Positions 32,722 through 41,088 of a stretch of DNA of 64,000 bases are shown one piece after another. Made by a program: the position numbers and the translations under genes. The stretch covers positions 1-64,000 of the forward strand of contig NZ_JAQZAT010000010.1 of assembly GCF_028736925.1 (NCBI RefSeq). Reading direction: 5' to 3'. The notes beneath the pieces are model-generated. The model saw only the letters and a list, made by a program, of their open reading frames with translations, was not told the DNA's origin and did no database searches. How positions within the stretch are numbered: the stretch's first letter is position 1; each line of letters begins with the position of its first letter. This stretch comes from Flavivirga sp. 57AJ16 (GTDB lineage: Bacteria; Bacteroidota; Bacteroidia; Flavobacteriales; Flavobacteriaceae).

Positions 32722-33132
32722 TTATATCGATATTACTATATGTTTTTCTTGATCCACATCAACTATTTGTAGTTGTTGTTTCCCTCCAGGGAAATCCCAA
32801 ATTATGATGTCGTTTTTTGAATATCCAATTAATGCAGCTCCCATTGGAGTAAGAATCGAAATCTTATTTTGCTTCAAATCTTTGTCCATTGGCATCACCA
32901 CTTGAACCGTTTTTTCCCAACCATTACCAGAGATTACCCTAACTTTGCTATTTATGCGAATTACATCATCTGGCACTTCATCTTCATCGACTATATGAGC
33001 AGTTTTGATCTCATCTGTTAATCGTTGCAAGGACTTTTGTGTTTCGAAATTTTCAGCATAACCTGAAATATTGAGTATGCGTTTTAAATACACATATTCT
33101 TTCTTTTCTAATATTAAACTCCCGTACTTCAT
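32722..33132 (-). CDS. GreA/GreB-family (Rnk-like) factor
   Basis: The 136-residue protein has an N-terminal helical part 'ILEKKEYVYLKRILNISGYA' and the C-terminal FKBP-like GreA/GreB domain: 'VRVISGNGWEKTVQVVMPMD', then 'ISILTPMGAALIGYSKNDII' and 'WDFPGGKQQLQIVDV'. The signature 'SPLG.ALLG...GD' appears here as 'TPMGAALIGYSKND'. The short N-terminal coil lacks the two catalytic acidic tip residues expected for transcript cleavage, so like Rnk it probably binds RNA polymerase without cleavage activity. It lies 31 bases after gdhA and heads the coiled-coil pair. A stress-time modulator of transcription is the best guess. Confidence 0.85.
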   Translation of the reverse strand: MKYGSLILEKKEYVYLKRILNISGYAENFETQKSLQRLTDEIKTAHIVDEDEVPDDVIRINSKVRVISGNGWEKTVQVVMPMDKDLKQNKISILTPMGAALIGYSKNDIIIWDFPGGKQQLQIVDVDQEKHIVISI

Positions 33133-33163
33133 GTCATAAAATGTTTAAATGATTATTTTAATT

Positions 33164-34468
33164 TTAAGGAAAAATCCCTCTTTCAACATACGCTCTTTCT
33201 ATACGTTGTATAGCAATACAATAGGCTGCTGTGCGCATATCTACAACTTTTTTTAGAGAGTAGTCATATACCTTATTAAATGATTCTCTTAACTTTTTCT
33301 CCAGTTTAGCCATTACTTCATCAAGCTGCCATAGCTCACCATTACGGTTTTGAAGCCACTCATAATAACTACCCACAACACCTCCAGAATTGCATAAAAT
33401 GTCAGGAATAATTGTAATTCCTCTTTCTAGTAGAATTTTTTCTCCCTCTACGTTTGTTGGTCCATTGGCACCTTCTGCCACAATGGTTGCTTTAATTTGC
33501 GTAGCATTATCTGCAGTTATTTGGTTCCCTAATGCGGCTGGAATACATATATCACATTCCGTTGCAAAAAAGTCTTCTTTCTTTAAACTTTTAGCATCTG
33601 GAAAATCTATAATGCTACCTTTATTAGATTTTGTATAGTTAAATAAATCATCTACTACAATTCCTTTCTGGTTTTCAATACTACCAAAAGCATCTTGAAC
33701 TGCTACTAATTTTGCACCTTCATCCTCAAGAAAATGCGCTGCCCAATATCCTACGTTTCCAAAACCTTGAACAATAAATTTTTTCCTTTTTAAGTTTTTG
33801 TTGTTTTTTTCTGCCCAAAACTTAATAGCTAAGAAAACCCCAAAACCTGTTGCTCTATCCCGACCTTCAAGACCACCACTACCTGCTGGCTTTCCAGTAA
33901 CTACATGTTGATTAGCTGTACGTTCAGCTGGTGGACGCATACTCATATATGTATCTGCCATCCACGCCATGGTTTGATCATTGGTATTTACGTCTGGAGC
34001 TGGAATATCATGCTCTGGACCAATATTATCTGCTAAAGCAAATGTGAAACGCCTTGTAATCCGCTCTAGTTCTCCTTGAGAATATTTTGAAGGATCTAAC
34101 TGAATACCTCCCTTTCCACCACCATATGGTAGTCCTGCCAAAGAAGTTTTCCAAGTCATCCACATCGCTAAAGCTCTAGCCGCATCAATGTCTACAGTTG
34201 AATGATAACGCAAACCACCTTTATAGGGCCCTAATGCATTATTGTGTTGCACTCGATATCCTCTAAAAATTTCTACTTCACCATTATCCATTTTAACTGG
34301 AAAATTTACAATAATCTCATTGTTGGTTATGCTTAATATCTTTCTAATACTTGGATGCAAATTAATTTGGTCTGCAGCACTATTGAACTGCTTCATAACA
34401 TTATTCATCATACCTCTAACAGGCACTTTCTTGGTTTTCTTTTTTAATTCTGCTGTTAATGTTGCCAT
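33164..34468 (-). CDS. gdhA: Glutamate dehydrogenase (Glu/Leu/Phe/Val dehydrogenase family)
   Basis: The 434-residue enzyme interconverts glutamate with 2-oxoglutarate and ammonia using NAD(P)(H). The N-terminal substrate domain has 'YRVQHNNALGPYKGGLRYH' (71-89) and the catalytic-lysine loop 'GLPYGGGKGG' (112-121, K119), followed by 'GPEHDIPAPDVNTNDQTMAW'. The Rossmann domain has 'VQGFGNVGYWAAHFLEDEGA'. The C-terminal 'CNSGGVVGSYYEWLQN' is also conserved. Length is normal for hexameric family-1 enzymes. The gene is preceded by 403 bases of non-coding sequence, so it has its own promoter, and by a Cys-rich peptide gene with a sigma-54 promoter. Coenzyme specificity cannot be told from the motif. 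Confidence 0.93.
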   Translation of the reverse strand: MATLTAELKKKTKKVPVRGMMNNVMKQFNSAADQINLHPSIRKILSITNNEIIVNFPVKMDNGEVEIFRGYRVQHNNALGPYKGGLRYHSTVDIDAARALAMWMTWKTSLAGLPYGGGKGGIQLDPSKYSQGELERITRRFTFALADNIGPEHDIPAPDVNTNDQTMAWMADTYMSMRPPAERTANQHVVTGKPAGSGGLEGRDRATGFGVFLAIKFWAEKNNKNLKRKKFIVQGFGNVGYWAAHFLEDEGAKLVAVQDAFGSIENQKGIVVDDLFNYTKSNKGSIIDFPDAKSLKKEDFFATECDICIPAALGNQITADNATQIKATIVAEGANGPTNVEGEKILLERGITIIPDILCNSGGVVGSYYEWLQNRNGELWQLDEVMAKLEKKLRESFNKVYDYSLKKVVDMRTAAYCIAIQRIERAYVERGIFP

Positions 34469-34871
34469 TTTATGTTTTAAATTAAAGTTTGATTGTTTCT
34501 GCGATATCTTGCATTGTTTGAAAGTTTGTAAGGACTAGCACTAATGGTTTCAAATCTTAATTTACCTGTAGTTGTCCTTCGATTTGTAAAAATGTTTGAA
34601 AGTGTTTTATAATTCATGATCTTATTTTTTATTTTATTATACCAATACTTTAAGCGATTGGCTTTTTATGAATCTTTTGTTTTGTAATTTATGTGTGCGT
34701 GTGTGTTTAATCTAACATCTAAAATATCGATTAACGATAGACCTTTCATGGAATTTCTCAATGATATATTTATGCCTTAGTGTTTTTGCTTTAGGCTTTT
34801 TGGATATTAAACTTTGACATATCATTGCTTTTATGAACACATTAAAAATCATTTTCTTTAGAATTTAAAAG
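34469..34871. other. 403-base intergenic region upstream of gdhA
   Basis: The stretch is AT-rich with no credible gene. It contains a short TG microsatellite (TGTGTGCGTGTGTG near 34693-34706) that would lie in the leader or promoter region of gdhA. I saw no perfect sigma-54 promoter here. Confidence 0.5.
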
Positions 34872-35042
34872 TTAAACTAATCTTAGTTCTTTTTTTTGCT
34901 GTTGTTCTTGCACTGTCTCTAAATTGTATTGGTTTGGAACTTCTTCATCAAACTCACTACAAGACCAGACTTTATCTTTTTGCGTTGTTAAAACACAATA
35001 GCTACGATGCATACAATCTGGACAGATATTAAAGTGATTCAT
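34872..35042 (-). CDS. Cys-rich small protein under a sigma-54 promoter
   Basis: The frame is open to 35138, but the part before 35042 covers the promoter, so I start at Met 35042, giving 56 residues: 'MNHFNICPDCMHRSYCVLTT' then 'QKDKVWSCSEFDEE' and a Gln/Lys-rich tail. Four Cys (CPDC, then SYC and WSC) suggest a zinc or iron-sulfur ligand set. It resembles short Cys-rich proteins seen beside sigma-54 regulator genes in flavobacteria, but no function is known. A perfect -24/-12 element at 35078-35092 puts transcription start about 24 bases upstream of the ATG. It is 85 bases from the end of the NtrC-type regulator gene. Confidence 0.72.
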   Translation of the reverse strand: MNHFNICPDCMHRSYCVLTTQKDKVWSCSEFDEEVPNQYNLETVQEQQQKKELRLV

Positions 35043-35077
35043 AATTAAACTTATTAATGTTATACACATACCAAAAG

Positions 35078-35092
35078 GCAATGCCTGTGCCA
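35078..35092 (-). promoter_or_regulatory. Sigma-54 (RpoN) promoter
   Basis: On the reverse strand TGGCAC-AGGCA-TTGC matches the TGGCAC-N5-TTGC consensus at every position (-24 TGGCAC at 35092-35087, -12 TTGC at 35081-35078). It drives the Cys-rich small gene. The activator is most likely the NtrC-type regulator encoded at 35228-36556 immediately upstream. Confidence 0.85.
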
Positions 35093-35122
35093 GAAGCATT
35101 GTAAAATTGACATAAAACAAGA

Positions 35123-35145
35123 AAACCCTTATAAACAAAGGGTTT
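35123..35145 (-). terminator. Intrinsic terminator at the end of the NhaA/MscS/kinase/regulator unit
   Basis: On the reverse strand AAACCCTT and AAGGGTTT pair around a 7-base loop (8-bp stem) and are followed by TCTTGTTTT. It lies about 80 bases after the stop of the sigma-54 regulator gene and only about 30 bases upstream of the sigma-54 promoter, so it insulates that promoter. Confidence 0.7.
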
Positions 35146-35227
35146 GATATAGAATATAATTAAATCTTAAAAAACAGAAACGGTACAAAATTACCCAGAA
35201 GGGTAAAAATGTATCAGTTAAAAACAA

Positions 35228-36556
35228 CTATTCTGAAAGTTTTTGTCGAATGGTTTTTCGGTCAATTTGAAGAATTTCTGCTGCTTTCGTTTTATTATTA
35301 TTGGTGGCTCGCAATACTTTCTCAATGTATTGCTTTTCTATAACTTTTAGGGGTACTAATGCTTCTGAAGAAAAATTTAACGTATGTTTTAAATGCTCTG
35401 GCAAATGCTCTACATCTATAATTTTGTCACACATAATCACAGCGCGTTGAACGATGTTTTCCAATTCTCTAATATTACCAGGCCAATCATAACGGTTTAA
35501 AATGGTCAAAGTTTCAGGTGTCATTTTCACAAATTGATCTTTGTACTCTATACCATATTTAAATAGAAATTTATCAACTAATAATTGAATATCATCTTTT
35601 CGATCACGTAATGGCGCAACATCGATTTCTACAACTGTTAAACGATAAAACAAATCTTCCCTAAAGGTCTGCTTTTGTATCATGCCTCGCAGATCGCTAT
35701 TCGTTGCTGCTATAATTCGAACATCTATTTTTTCGGCTTTAGTTGCACCAACCTTAACCACTTCCTTTTCTTGGAGCACTCGCAACAATCGTGACTGAAC
35801 TTTAAGTGAGGCATTTCCAATTTCATCTAGAAAAATGGTTCCTCCATTAGCTGCTTGAAAAAAACCTTCTCTATTCGTTTCGGCACCTGTAAAAGCCCCT
35901 TTTATATAACCAAATAATTCGGCTTCTAACAAATTTTCTGGAATCCCACCACAATTTACCGCAATGAAAGGAGCTCTTGAAAACCTGCCTTGATAATGAA
36001 TGGCACGAGCTACCAACTCTTTGCCTGTACCACTTTCTCCTTTAATAAAAATGGTAGCTTTATTATCTTTTACACGCTCTATAACTTGTATGACATCATT
36101 CATTTTTTCTGAATTTCCAATGATTTCACCATAAGCCTTATTTTGTGGTTCAGAAATTTTTTTAGATTGCTGTACGTTTTCTTCGGAAGTAATCAAAGAC
36201 TTATCTAATGCAGATTTTAACTCATCTTTTGTAAATGGTTTTGTTAAATAATCGACCACACCAGATTTAATCGCAGCCAAAGAATTTTGAACTGAAGGAT
36301 AGCCAGTAACCACTAATTTAGGTAATTTCGGATAATGCTCTGAAACAAACTTTATCAATTCGAACCCATCTATTTCGGGCATTTTTAAATCTGTAATTAA
36401 CAAATCAACTTTTGTATCTCGCAAAATAATGACCGCCTCTTTAACTGAAACCGCTTTATAGGTATGATAATTCCATGATTGTAAATGACGTTGCAAGAGT
36501 TCTAGAATGTTAACATCATCATCTACAATAAGTATATTTTCTTTTCGTAACTGCAT
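35228..36556 (-). CDS. Sigma-54-dependent response regulator (NtrC family)
   Basis: The 442-residue regulator has a receiver domain (1-120) with acidic residues D12-D13-D14, phospho-acceptor D56 in 'DLLITDLKMP' and 'LTKPFTKDEL' (105-114). The AAA+ domain carries Walker A 'GESGTGKE' (173-180), the sigma-54 contact loop 'GAFTGA' (220-225) and the Arg-finger region 'YRLTVVEIDVAPLRDRKDDI'. A C-terminal Fis-type HTH reads 'NNKTKAAEILQIDRKTIRQK'. It is encoded 8 bases after its kinase. A perfect sigma-54 promoter for the next gene lies directly downstream, so local target activation is likely. Confidence 0.95.
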   Translation of the reverse strand: MQLRKENILIVDDDVNILELLQRHLQSWNYHTYKAVSVKEAVIILRDTKVDLLITDLKMPEIDGFELIKFVSEHYPKLPKLVVTGYPSVQNSLAAIKSGVVDYLTKPFTKDELKSALDKSLITSEENVQQSKKISEPQNKAYGEIIGNSEKMNDVIQVIERVKDNKATIFIKGESGTGKELVARAIHYQGRFSRAPFIAVNCGGIPENLLEAELFGYIKGAFTGAETNREGFFQAANGGTIFLDEIGNASLKVQSRLLRVLQEKEVVKVGATKAEKIDVRIIAATNSDLRGMIQKQTFREDLFYRLTVVEIDVAPLRDRKDDIQLLVDKFLFKYGIEYKDQFVKMTPETLTILNRYDWPGNIRELENIVQRAVIMCDKIIDVEHLPEHLKHTLNFSSEALVPLKVIEKQYIEKVLRATNNNKTKAAEILQIDRKTIRQKLSE

Positions 36557-36564
36557 GGTTATAA

Positions 36565-37659
36565 TTATTCCTTAGGAAGTATAATTGTAAATATAGCCCC
36601 TTTTTTTTTGTTATTTTGAGCAGTTATAGTGCCTTTATGTGAAGCAACTATGCCATGAACCACACTCAGTCCTAATCCTGAACCCTCCCCTGTCGGTTTT
36701 GTTGTAAAAAATGGTTGAAATACTTTCTCTAGTTCATTCAGTGCAAACCCTTTACCTTCATCAGAAATTTTAAGAATAATTTCTTTTTCTGAACCTAGAA
36801 CCTCAATAGTAACCAAACCCTCTGTTGGTGAGAAGTAGATGGCGTTCATCAATAAATTGAAAATAATTTGTGTTAATTGAATTGGATCGGCTCGCAACCA
36901 AAGTTCTTCCTCTTCTATTTTAACTACATATTTTACCTGTTCTTTTTTAAAAGTGGCAGCCAACAAATTAATGGCATTTTTTATGTGAGGAATAAGGTTA
37001 ATACGCTTCATTTCTTGAGGCATCTCACAAGAAAAAAACATTAGCTTTTTAACCACCTCACGTGAGAAAATAGCATTTTTTATAATCTTATCTATATCTT
37101 CAGATAATTTACTATTTATGTCTAAATCATTTTTTAGCAATTCTGCAAAACCAAGAATATTGGCTAGAGGTGTATTGAGTTCGTGAGCAATACCTGCTGT
37201 GATTTCTCCTAAGATACCTAAACGGTCTGCACGCTCCATCTGCCGTTTTAAAGAGGTTTCGTTTTTCTGAATCTCAATACGTTCAAGTAAGCTTCCTACT
37301 TTTAAAGCTACATTATCCAACAGTGATTGTTCTTCTTTTAAAAAATTGATTTCTTTAGAATCGGAACTGTTAAGCCCTGCTATTAATTCTCCTTTAACTT
37401 TATTAAAAATCTTAATATGAGATTGGATTTTTAGTTCGTTACTAACTTGATTGTCTGTAGAAATTGAAATATTTTCTATACGAAAGACAACAACAGTTTT
37501 TTCGGGATATTGAAATGCTTTTTTTAAACTGAAAGCAACAGCTTTTAACGTGTCTTCTATCAATTCTGCGTTAGCATTGCCAATAATAGATGACACCTCA
37601 TAAAGACAAGTTAACTCTTTGATACGTTCTTTTAATTCTTGCTCTGTATCACCCATCAA
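36565..37659 (-). CDS. Soluble sensor histidine kinase
   Basis: The 364-residue kinase has an N-terminal GAF-like sensor region (about 10-130) with no transmembrane segment, a HisKA domain with the phospho-acceptor in 'GIAHELNTPLANILGFAELL' (H159), and an HATPase domain with N-box 'FNLLMNAIYFS', G1 'SDEGKGFALNEL' and G2 'GEGSGLGLSVVHGIVASHKG'. It should phosphorylate the adjacent NtrC-type regulator. A cytoplasmic sensor implies an internal signal such as redox or nucleotide state. It lies 8 bases upstream of the regulator and 8 bases downstream of the MscS-like gene, in one unit. Confidence 0.92.
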   Translation of the reverse strand: MMGDTEQELKERIKELTCLYEVSSIIGNANAELIEDTLKAVAFSLKKAFQYPEKTVVVFRIENISISTDNQVSNELKIQSHIKIFNKVKGELIAGLNSSDSKEINFLKEEQSLLDNVALKVGSLLERIEIQKNETSLKRQMERADRLGILGEITAGIAHELNTPLANILGFAELLKNDLDINSKLSEDIDKIIKNAIFSREVVKKLMFFSCEMPQEMKRINLIPHIKNAINLLAATFKKEQVKYVVKIEEEELWLRADPIQLTQIIFNLLMNAIYFSPTEGLVTIEVLGSEKEIILKISDEGKGFALNELEKVFQPFFTTKPTGEGSGLGLSVVHGIVASHKGTITAQNNKKKGAIFTIILPKE

Positions 37660-37667
37660 ATTGTAAT

Positions 37668-38767
37668 TTATTTTTTAAATTGAGAATTCATGTCTTGCTT
37701 CATAACAATGGTCCTATAAGGAAATGGAATTTCAATACCTTCCTTATCAAATCGTTTTTTAATACTTTCTAATACAGCAATTTTTAATTGAAATACTTCA
37801 TCGAAACTTCGTCCCCAAGCCCAAGCTTGTATGGTCATTGAAAATTCATTTAATTGTGTTAGCGCAGTTTTCACTATTGGGTTACCTTCTTCAACCTCTA
37901 ATTCAGTACGATTGTCTAAAATTAATGAATGCCTTTCACATTCTTCCTGCATGATTCTTTTTGCTAAATCGATATCACTATCATATGATATTCCAATCTC
38001 AATCGTTCACAGCATTTAAGTTCGCCCATATCATAATTAATGAGTTTTTCCTTATTAATTATAGCGTTAGGAATCACAATCATCTTATTTTCAAAATTGC
38101 GAATTACAGTATGCCTTAGTGTAATATCTTTAACCCTACCCACCATAGTGTCTGTTACTTTAACAAGATCACCAATCTTAAAAGGCTTAAAAGTAATAAT
38201 AAATAAACCTCCTATGATATTTGCCAAGGCTTCTTGTGCCGCAAGTCCCGCAATAATAGCCATGACACCTGCTCCACCCAAAGCAGTTTGAGCAACACCT
38301 TTAAGAGACGGGAAAGCCAAGAGACAAAGAAGAATACCAACAAAATAAATTCCAATTAGGACTATGTATCTTAAAAATTTAAAACTGGTTGGGTCATGCT
38401 CACTTTCTATTTTTTTCTTAATATCATGTTTGAACCATATATTGGAAGTTGTAGCAGCAATTATGGTAAGTGCCAAAACAATACCTATGTATAGTACTGT
38501 TTTAAAATCATCGGTCAATGTATTATGGTGACTTTCATCTACAAAAAGGTAACTTAAAGCTATCAACCCTAAAACAATCCATAATGCATTAAGAATGAGT
38601 TTTAATAAACTCAAAGATTGTATCGGTTCTCCTGGGAACTTACTCTGTTTTTCTTTGGAGAGCCAATAATGTAATTTGTTTGTTAGAATTCGTAAAACTA
38701 TTACTGCAATTATGACTACTATTCCATAAATAATATCTTGTCTATGTGTTTCTAATAGCTTTATCAT
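37668..38767 (-). pseudogene. mscS: MscS-family mechanosensitive channel, broken by a one-base frameshift
   Basis: First part (38767-37964): four hydrophobic helices ('IIYGIVVIIAVIVLRIL', 'LLKLILNALWIVLGLIALSY', 'VLYIGIVLALTIIAATTS', 'YIVLIGIYFVGILLCLLAF'), then the pore helix and beta domain 'AALGGAGVMAIIAGLAAQEA'-like 'QTALGGAGVMAIIAGLAAQE', 'IGDLVKVTDTMVGRVKDITL' and 'VIPNAIINKEKLINYDMGEL'. After 'KCCER' the frame is lost near 38008. The other frame continues 'IEIGISYDSDIDLAKRI' and 'MQEECERHSLILDN' to 37668. One inserted base (GAACG-N-ATTGAG) restores a normal channel of about 360 residues. MscS releases solutes during osmotic downshock; the truncated form lacks the C-terminal cage. Confidence 0.88.
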
Positions 38768-38793
38768 AATAAATTCATATTATATTAACATAT

Positions 38794-40110
38794 TCATTTT
38801 TTTTGAGTTGTTTTTTTGTTAATTGAATCCATTCTCAAAATCAAATAGCCAATTATTGCAGAAAAAAACGATCCTATTAGAATTCCAATCTTGGCAGAAT
38901 CTATAAATTCTGGTGTTGAAGCAAATGCTAAATTAGCAATAAAAATCGCCATTGTAAATCCAATTCCTGCTAAAAAAGAAACACCTATAATTTGCTTGAA
39001 ACTTATATCCTTTGGAACTTCTACCAATTTCATCTTTTTAGCGAACATTACTATAAATGTAATTCCAATACCTTTGCCCAACACCAAGCAAATTATAATA
39101 TTTATTATTAAGGCTGTATCTAAATATGCTCTACTATCAATAAACAAGCCTGCATTGGCAAGCGCAAATATTGGAATAATAAAATAGGCCACCCAACCAT
39201 GTAAATTATGCTCTAAATGCTGTAAAGGCGACTGAAATTTCACAGACCAATCTTCTAAATCATCAATATGCCCAATTTGTTCATTTGACAAAATCGGCTT
39301 ATTGGAAACACTTGCTTTTTTGATATTATTAAATACCGATTCCAATTGAACTAAAAATGTTGATGTGTCTATTTTTTGTCTTATGGGTACAGAAAACGCC
39401 AGCAAAATACCTGCAACTGTTGGATGGATTCCAGATTTTAAAAACAAGAACCATATAATAACCCCAAAGAAAAACAGCATAAATCTAGAGTAAAGACCTT
39501 TAAAGGACATGAAATACAATACTGCTAACATTATAAGTGCAATCAATAATAAAGTTAGGTTAATAGTGCCACTATAAAACAGTGCAATAACCAAAATTGA
39601 TCCAATATCATCTACAATAGCAAATGCCGTTAGAAATATTTTAAGATTTAAAGGTACTCGCTTTCCCAGTACATTTATAACCGCCAACGAAAAAGCAATA
39701 TCAGTAGCCATAGGAATTCCCCAACCTTTGGTTGTGTCAGGGTTTTGGTTAATCACCAAAAAGAAAATAACAGGCACCAACATACCCCCCAAAGCACCAA
39801 CTAAAGGAAATGCAATTTTTTTCATGGAATTGAGTTCGCCAATCAATAATTCTCGTTTTATTTCCAAACCAATTAAAAAAAAGAAAATAGCCATCAAACC
39901 ATCATTAACCCAAAGGATCAAAGGTTTTTTAAATTCGAAGCTATCGGTTACAACACCTATATCGTACTGCCAAAGTTCTCTATATGTATTACCAAAAGAC
40001 GAGTTTGCCCAAACCAATGCTACAATTGTAGCAAGCAGCAATAAAATACCACTAAAACTTTCAATTTTTACGAATTTCTGAAATGGTGTAAGGAAGATTC
40101 TTTTGATCAT
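38794..40110 (-). CDS. nhaA: Na+/H+ antiporter NhaA
   Basis: The 438-residue integral membrane protein has about eleven or twelve helices. The ion-binding signature 'FLTAFAIVDDIGSILVIALF' carries the paired Asp residues needed for Na+/H+ exchange, preceded by 'WGIPMATDIAFSLAVINVLG', and 'WVNDGLMAIFFFLIGLEIKR' is another NhaA landmark. It exports Na+ in exchange for protons at alkaline pH or high salt. It is longer than the E. coli protein (388) through an insert after helix VIII ('LVQLESVFNNIKKASVSNKP'). The MscS-like gene follows after 26 bases on the same strand, so the two are co-transcribed with the kinase and regulator. Confidence 0.94.
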   Translation of the reverse strand: MIKRIFLTPFQKFVKIESFSGILLLLATIVALVWANSSFGNTYRELWQYDIGVVTDSFEFKKPLILWVNDGLMAIFFFLIGLEIKRELLIGELNSMKKIAFPLVGALGGMLVPVIFFLVINQNPDTTKGWGIPMATDIAFSLAVINVLGKRVPLNLKIFLTAFAIVDDIGSILVIALFYSGTINLTLLLIALIMLAVLYFMSFKGLYSRFMLFFFGVIIWFLFLKSGIHPTVAGILLAFSVPIRQKIDTSTFLVQLESVFNNIKKASVSNKPILSNEQIGHIDDLEDWSVKFQSPLQHLEHNLHGWVAYFIIPIFALANAGLFIDSRAYLDTALIINIIICLVLGKGIGITFIVMFAKKMKLVEVPKDISFKQIIGVSFLAGIGFTMAIFIANLAFASTPEFIDSAKIGILIGSFFSAIIGYLILRMDSINKKTTQKK

Positions 40111-40532
40111 TTAGGCTATTTAATATTAGAAATAAAATAAACTTCAAAGATAGTGTTTTGAAAAGTACAGAATATTGGATTTCATAAAACATAAATTTGA
40201 TGGTCATATGAAATTACTATAACATAGTTAATCAATTAATAATTGGTTTGTTTAAATTTTGTGTAAATTCAACTGAACTGAGAGAATTTATGTGCCAAAT
40301 TTATTTTACTAACGATAGAAATTTTTGACTTGTCGCGTTTTAGAAAGCTTTAAGAATCATTTAACTTGAAAGTTTAAATATTAAGCTTATGTTTATCCTG
40401 TTATCAAAAATTTCAATTCACTATCTTGGCAAATTGCAACATATTACTTTACATTTAACAACATCTTTTAATGGTAATATACCGTATCAAACTAAGTTTC
40501 AAATTAGTAAATTAAAAATCATCTTCCCGACT

Positions 40533-40559
40533 TTATAAGCACTGCGAGTGTGCTTATAA
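40533..40559. terminator. Perfect 10-bp hairpin in the NhaA upstream region
   Basis: TTATAAGCAC and GTGCTTATAA flank the loop TGCGAGT. It is the strongest local fold between nhaA and the YiaK-like gene. No poly-U follows closely, so it may be a regulatory RNA fold or operator rather than a terminator. Confidence 0.45.
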
Positions 40560-40697
40560 ATGCCCATTATTAAACCTTACTGTTTTAATATTCCGTTGCT
40601 ATGCAATTGATGACTACTCGCTAGGTAAGACGTTCGCTTATCAAGGATCGTCATTAAAAACAATAATTGATGTTTCATATTTAAAAAATTAGAAATC

Positions 40698-40811
40698 ATG
40701 GCTAGAGGAAAAACTTTAAAAGCACCTAAAGTAGATTTAAAAGCAAAAAAAACAGCTGTCCTTAACCAACCTATTAATCAAGCAAAAAATCCCACGGTTA
40801 TTTTGTCTTAG
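40698..40811 (+). CDS. Possible small basic protein (37 codons)
   Basis: The frame reads 'MARGKTLKAPKVDLKAKKTA' then 'VLNQPINQAKNPTVILS', very Lys-rich and without hydrophobic stretches. It stands alone in a gene-poor region downstream of a structured leader (about 40610-40660, GATGAC..GTCATT). Its composition and clean stop make translation possible, but no ribosome-binding sequence is evident and no family is recognised. Confidence 0.35.
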   Translation: MARGKTLKAPKVDLKAKKTAVLNQPINQAKNPTVILS

Positions 40812-41088
40812 ATAACAGATTTGTTCTGATATAAAAGTGCCTTAAAAAAGAAAAGTTTGTGGTCAAATGGAGTGCTGATATCTTTTTCGTTTGAAACAAG
40901 ATGAGTTTGTAGTTTTTGCTGGAAAGAACAGAAAAATTCAATTCAAACTACCTGAGATTGAAAAATAATTATAATCCGATAATGAATGGATTTATAAAAA
41001 ATCGAAGGTAATACTCAAAATTGAAATAGATAGTTTTTAAACATCTTAATACAAAAAAAGTAAATCTATATTAAATGATTCTTATCTT

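Larger units (their letters stand above)
40111..41088. other. 978-base region with a small ORF, a strong hairpin and gene debris
   Basis: It contains a TGGCAC -24-like box at 40292-40297 (reverse strand) whose -12 box is poor, the hairpin at 40533-40559 and the small ORF at 40698-40811. Near 40870-40967 one forward frame reads 'YLFRLKQDEFVVFAGKNRKI' and 'QFKLPEIEK' after a stop, which looks like the end of a decayed gene. The A+T content is very high. Confidence 0.45.

Noticed and set aside
34242-34538. 98-codon forward ORF opposite the gdhA start
   Set aside because: Antisense shadow of the conserved N-terminus of glutamate dehydrogenase.
40281-40300. Possible second sigma-54 promoter upstream of nhaA (TGGCAC-N5-TTCT, reverse strand)
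   Set aside because: The -24 box is perfect but the essential GC of the -12 box is missing, and it is about 180 bases from the start codon; not called as a feature.
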